This document shows positions 39,111 to 39,660 of a stretch of 39,660 bases of DNA, in pieces. This stretch comes from Flavobacteriales bacterium (GTDB lineage Bacteria; Bacteroidota; Bacteroidia; Flavobacteriales_D; Crocinitomicaceae). Within the stretch, counting starts at the first letter, position 1. Each line of letters opens with the position of its first letter. The position numbers and the translations under genes are program-made. The notes beneath the pieces were generated by a model. That model was not told where the DNA came from. It made no database searches and was given only the letters and a program-made list of their open reading frames with translations. Location of the stretch: the NCBI GenBank assembly GCA_018883325.1, contig VEQH01000040.1:1-39660 (forward strand), written 5' to 3'.

Positions 39111-39566
39111 TTTTCTCTTTTTTCAATCTTCAGAAATTTTCAAATAGGAATTTTTGTCTATTTCTGATCGATTATTTTTTAGTTTCTTAAATTAAGAAAA
39201 ATAGTCCAAAATATTTTATTATTATCATTTATTACCATTTGCCCAAGAGGATTTTGGGTTTGATTTAGACTTTATAAACGGCGATTAAAATTATTGTATG
39301 CTTTATAAGGAATGTTTTAATCTTTTTTTTTTTAACTTATTTTGAGTATTCGCTTTCATACCAGTAGATTTTCCTCTGGAGCTGCTATGCGGTCTCCTTT
39401 CAGTCGAAAAGACTATTTGTGCAGATGTTTCAGCGAAAATGCAAAGCATTTTCGCATTTTTTCCTCTTAATAAGTCATTCCGACCATCGGGAGGAATCAA
39501 CTGGTACAATTCTGCTCATTCAATTTTACTTATAACCTGAGTTCGATTCTAAAATTGAAATTCAGA
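39111..39566. repeat. Intergenic stretch with hairpins, no convincing gene
   Basis: AT-rich up to about 39340, then a less AT-rich block (39360-39510, about 44% GC by eye) unlike its surroundings. It holds the perfect palindrome GCGAAAATGC/GCATTTTCGC (39433-39455) followed by T residues on the plus strand, and CCGACCATCGG at 39480-39490 inside a GTCATTCCGACC...GGAGGAATC setting reminiscent of dispersed Bacteroidota repeats. A short minus-strand frame there (39303-39509) is rejected as a gene. Confidence 0.5.
39433..39465 (+). terminator. Strong hairpin with T-run (terminator-like)
   Basis: GCGAAAATGC, AAA, GCATTTTCGC, then ATTTTTTCC. A perfect 10-bp stem with a T-rich tail on the plus strand. 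No plus-strand gene lies upstream in the window, so it may be part of a dispersed repeat unit and not a working terminator. Confidence 0.5.
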
Positions 39567-39660
39567 TTAACATAAAAATCTGTTAGACAAGGCGTTTACT
39601 AGAAAATTTAGCGGGCTAAATTGAGAGGAAACAACGAAGTATAACTGGTTTTTATGTAAA
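39567..39660. mobile_element. MITE-like palindromic element running to the window edge
   Basis: 39567-39584 (TTAACATAAAAATCTGTT) matches the complement of 39643-39660 (TTTACATAAAAACCAGTT) at 15 of 18 bases. Between them 39605-39622 is a perfect AATTTAGC-GG-GCTAAATT hairpin. The left arm may extend further back (39541-39566), in which case the right arm should continue beyond the window. No ORF. Confidence 0.45.

Noticed and set aside
39303..39509. 68-residue minus-strand frame near the window end
   Set aside because: Composition is basic and Ser-rich with no family-like pattern, it covers a strong palindrome and repeat-like sequence, and it has no promoter. More likely chance translation of a repeat.

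Overview
The window reads as one chromosomal segment of a low-GC member of the Bacteroidota, most likely order Flavobacteriales (a Fluviicola/Crocinitomicaceae-like lineage is my guess, not shown). Support: several promoters fit the Bacteroidota form TTG-N19-TAnnTTTG, Shine-Dalgarno sites are largely absent, there are DUF4369-type TlpA lipoproteins, S16 has a long acidic tail, and a CzcA pump is fused to its outer-membrane partner. No tRNA, rRNA, CRISPR array or intact transposase was seen.

Layout. 1-6570 (minus strand): tsaE (5' part only), lpxH, two TlpA-like thioredoxin lipoproteins, gatB, purine nucleoside phosphorylase and lpxK, tightly packed. 6605-8955: an orphan NarL/LuxR-type histidine kinase preceded by two tandemly duplicated membrane proteins, all three with TTG as the best start. 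9010-9208: a MITE-like palindromic element and the pyc terminator. 9230-12694: pyruvate carboxylase, preceded by a candidate structured RNA with its own -7 box and terminator. 13082-16711: a DUF2795 protein, a PduO-type cobalamin adenosyltransferase, a Cys/Met PLP enzyme, ispH and a small CxxC-tail protein. 17003-23008 (plus strand): ilvE, a secreted propeller-like protein, rpsP-rimM and tex. 23131-28694 (minus): an unknown protein, a DUF4172-type Fic protein with a palindromic operator, the biotin genes bioA-bioD with tlyA, and a small secreted protein.

28854-36152: a small lipoprotein gene interrupted by an in-frame TGA, then a plus-strand heavy-metal efflux cluster: a small His/Glu-rich exported protein, the CzcA-TolC fusion, the periplasmic adaptor, and a lipoprotein with two CxxCH motifs. 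36346-39110 (minus): a small membrane protein, sucD with a clear promoter and terminator, and a CPA-family cation:proton antiporter. The last 550 bases hold only repeats, including a second palindromic element that runs to the window edge.

Most genes are housekeeping (lipid A, isoprenoid, biotin, branched-chain amino acid, anaplerosis, translation). The less ordinary parts are the duplicated TTG-start membrane proteins with the kinase, the RNA-like structure before pyc, the TGA-interrupted lipoprotein, the Fic operator, the diheme-like lipoprotein after the metal pump, and the palindromic and tandem repeats.
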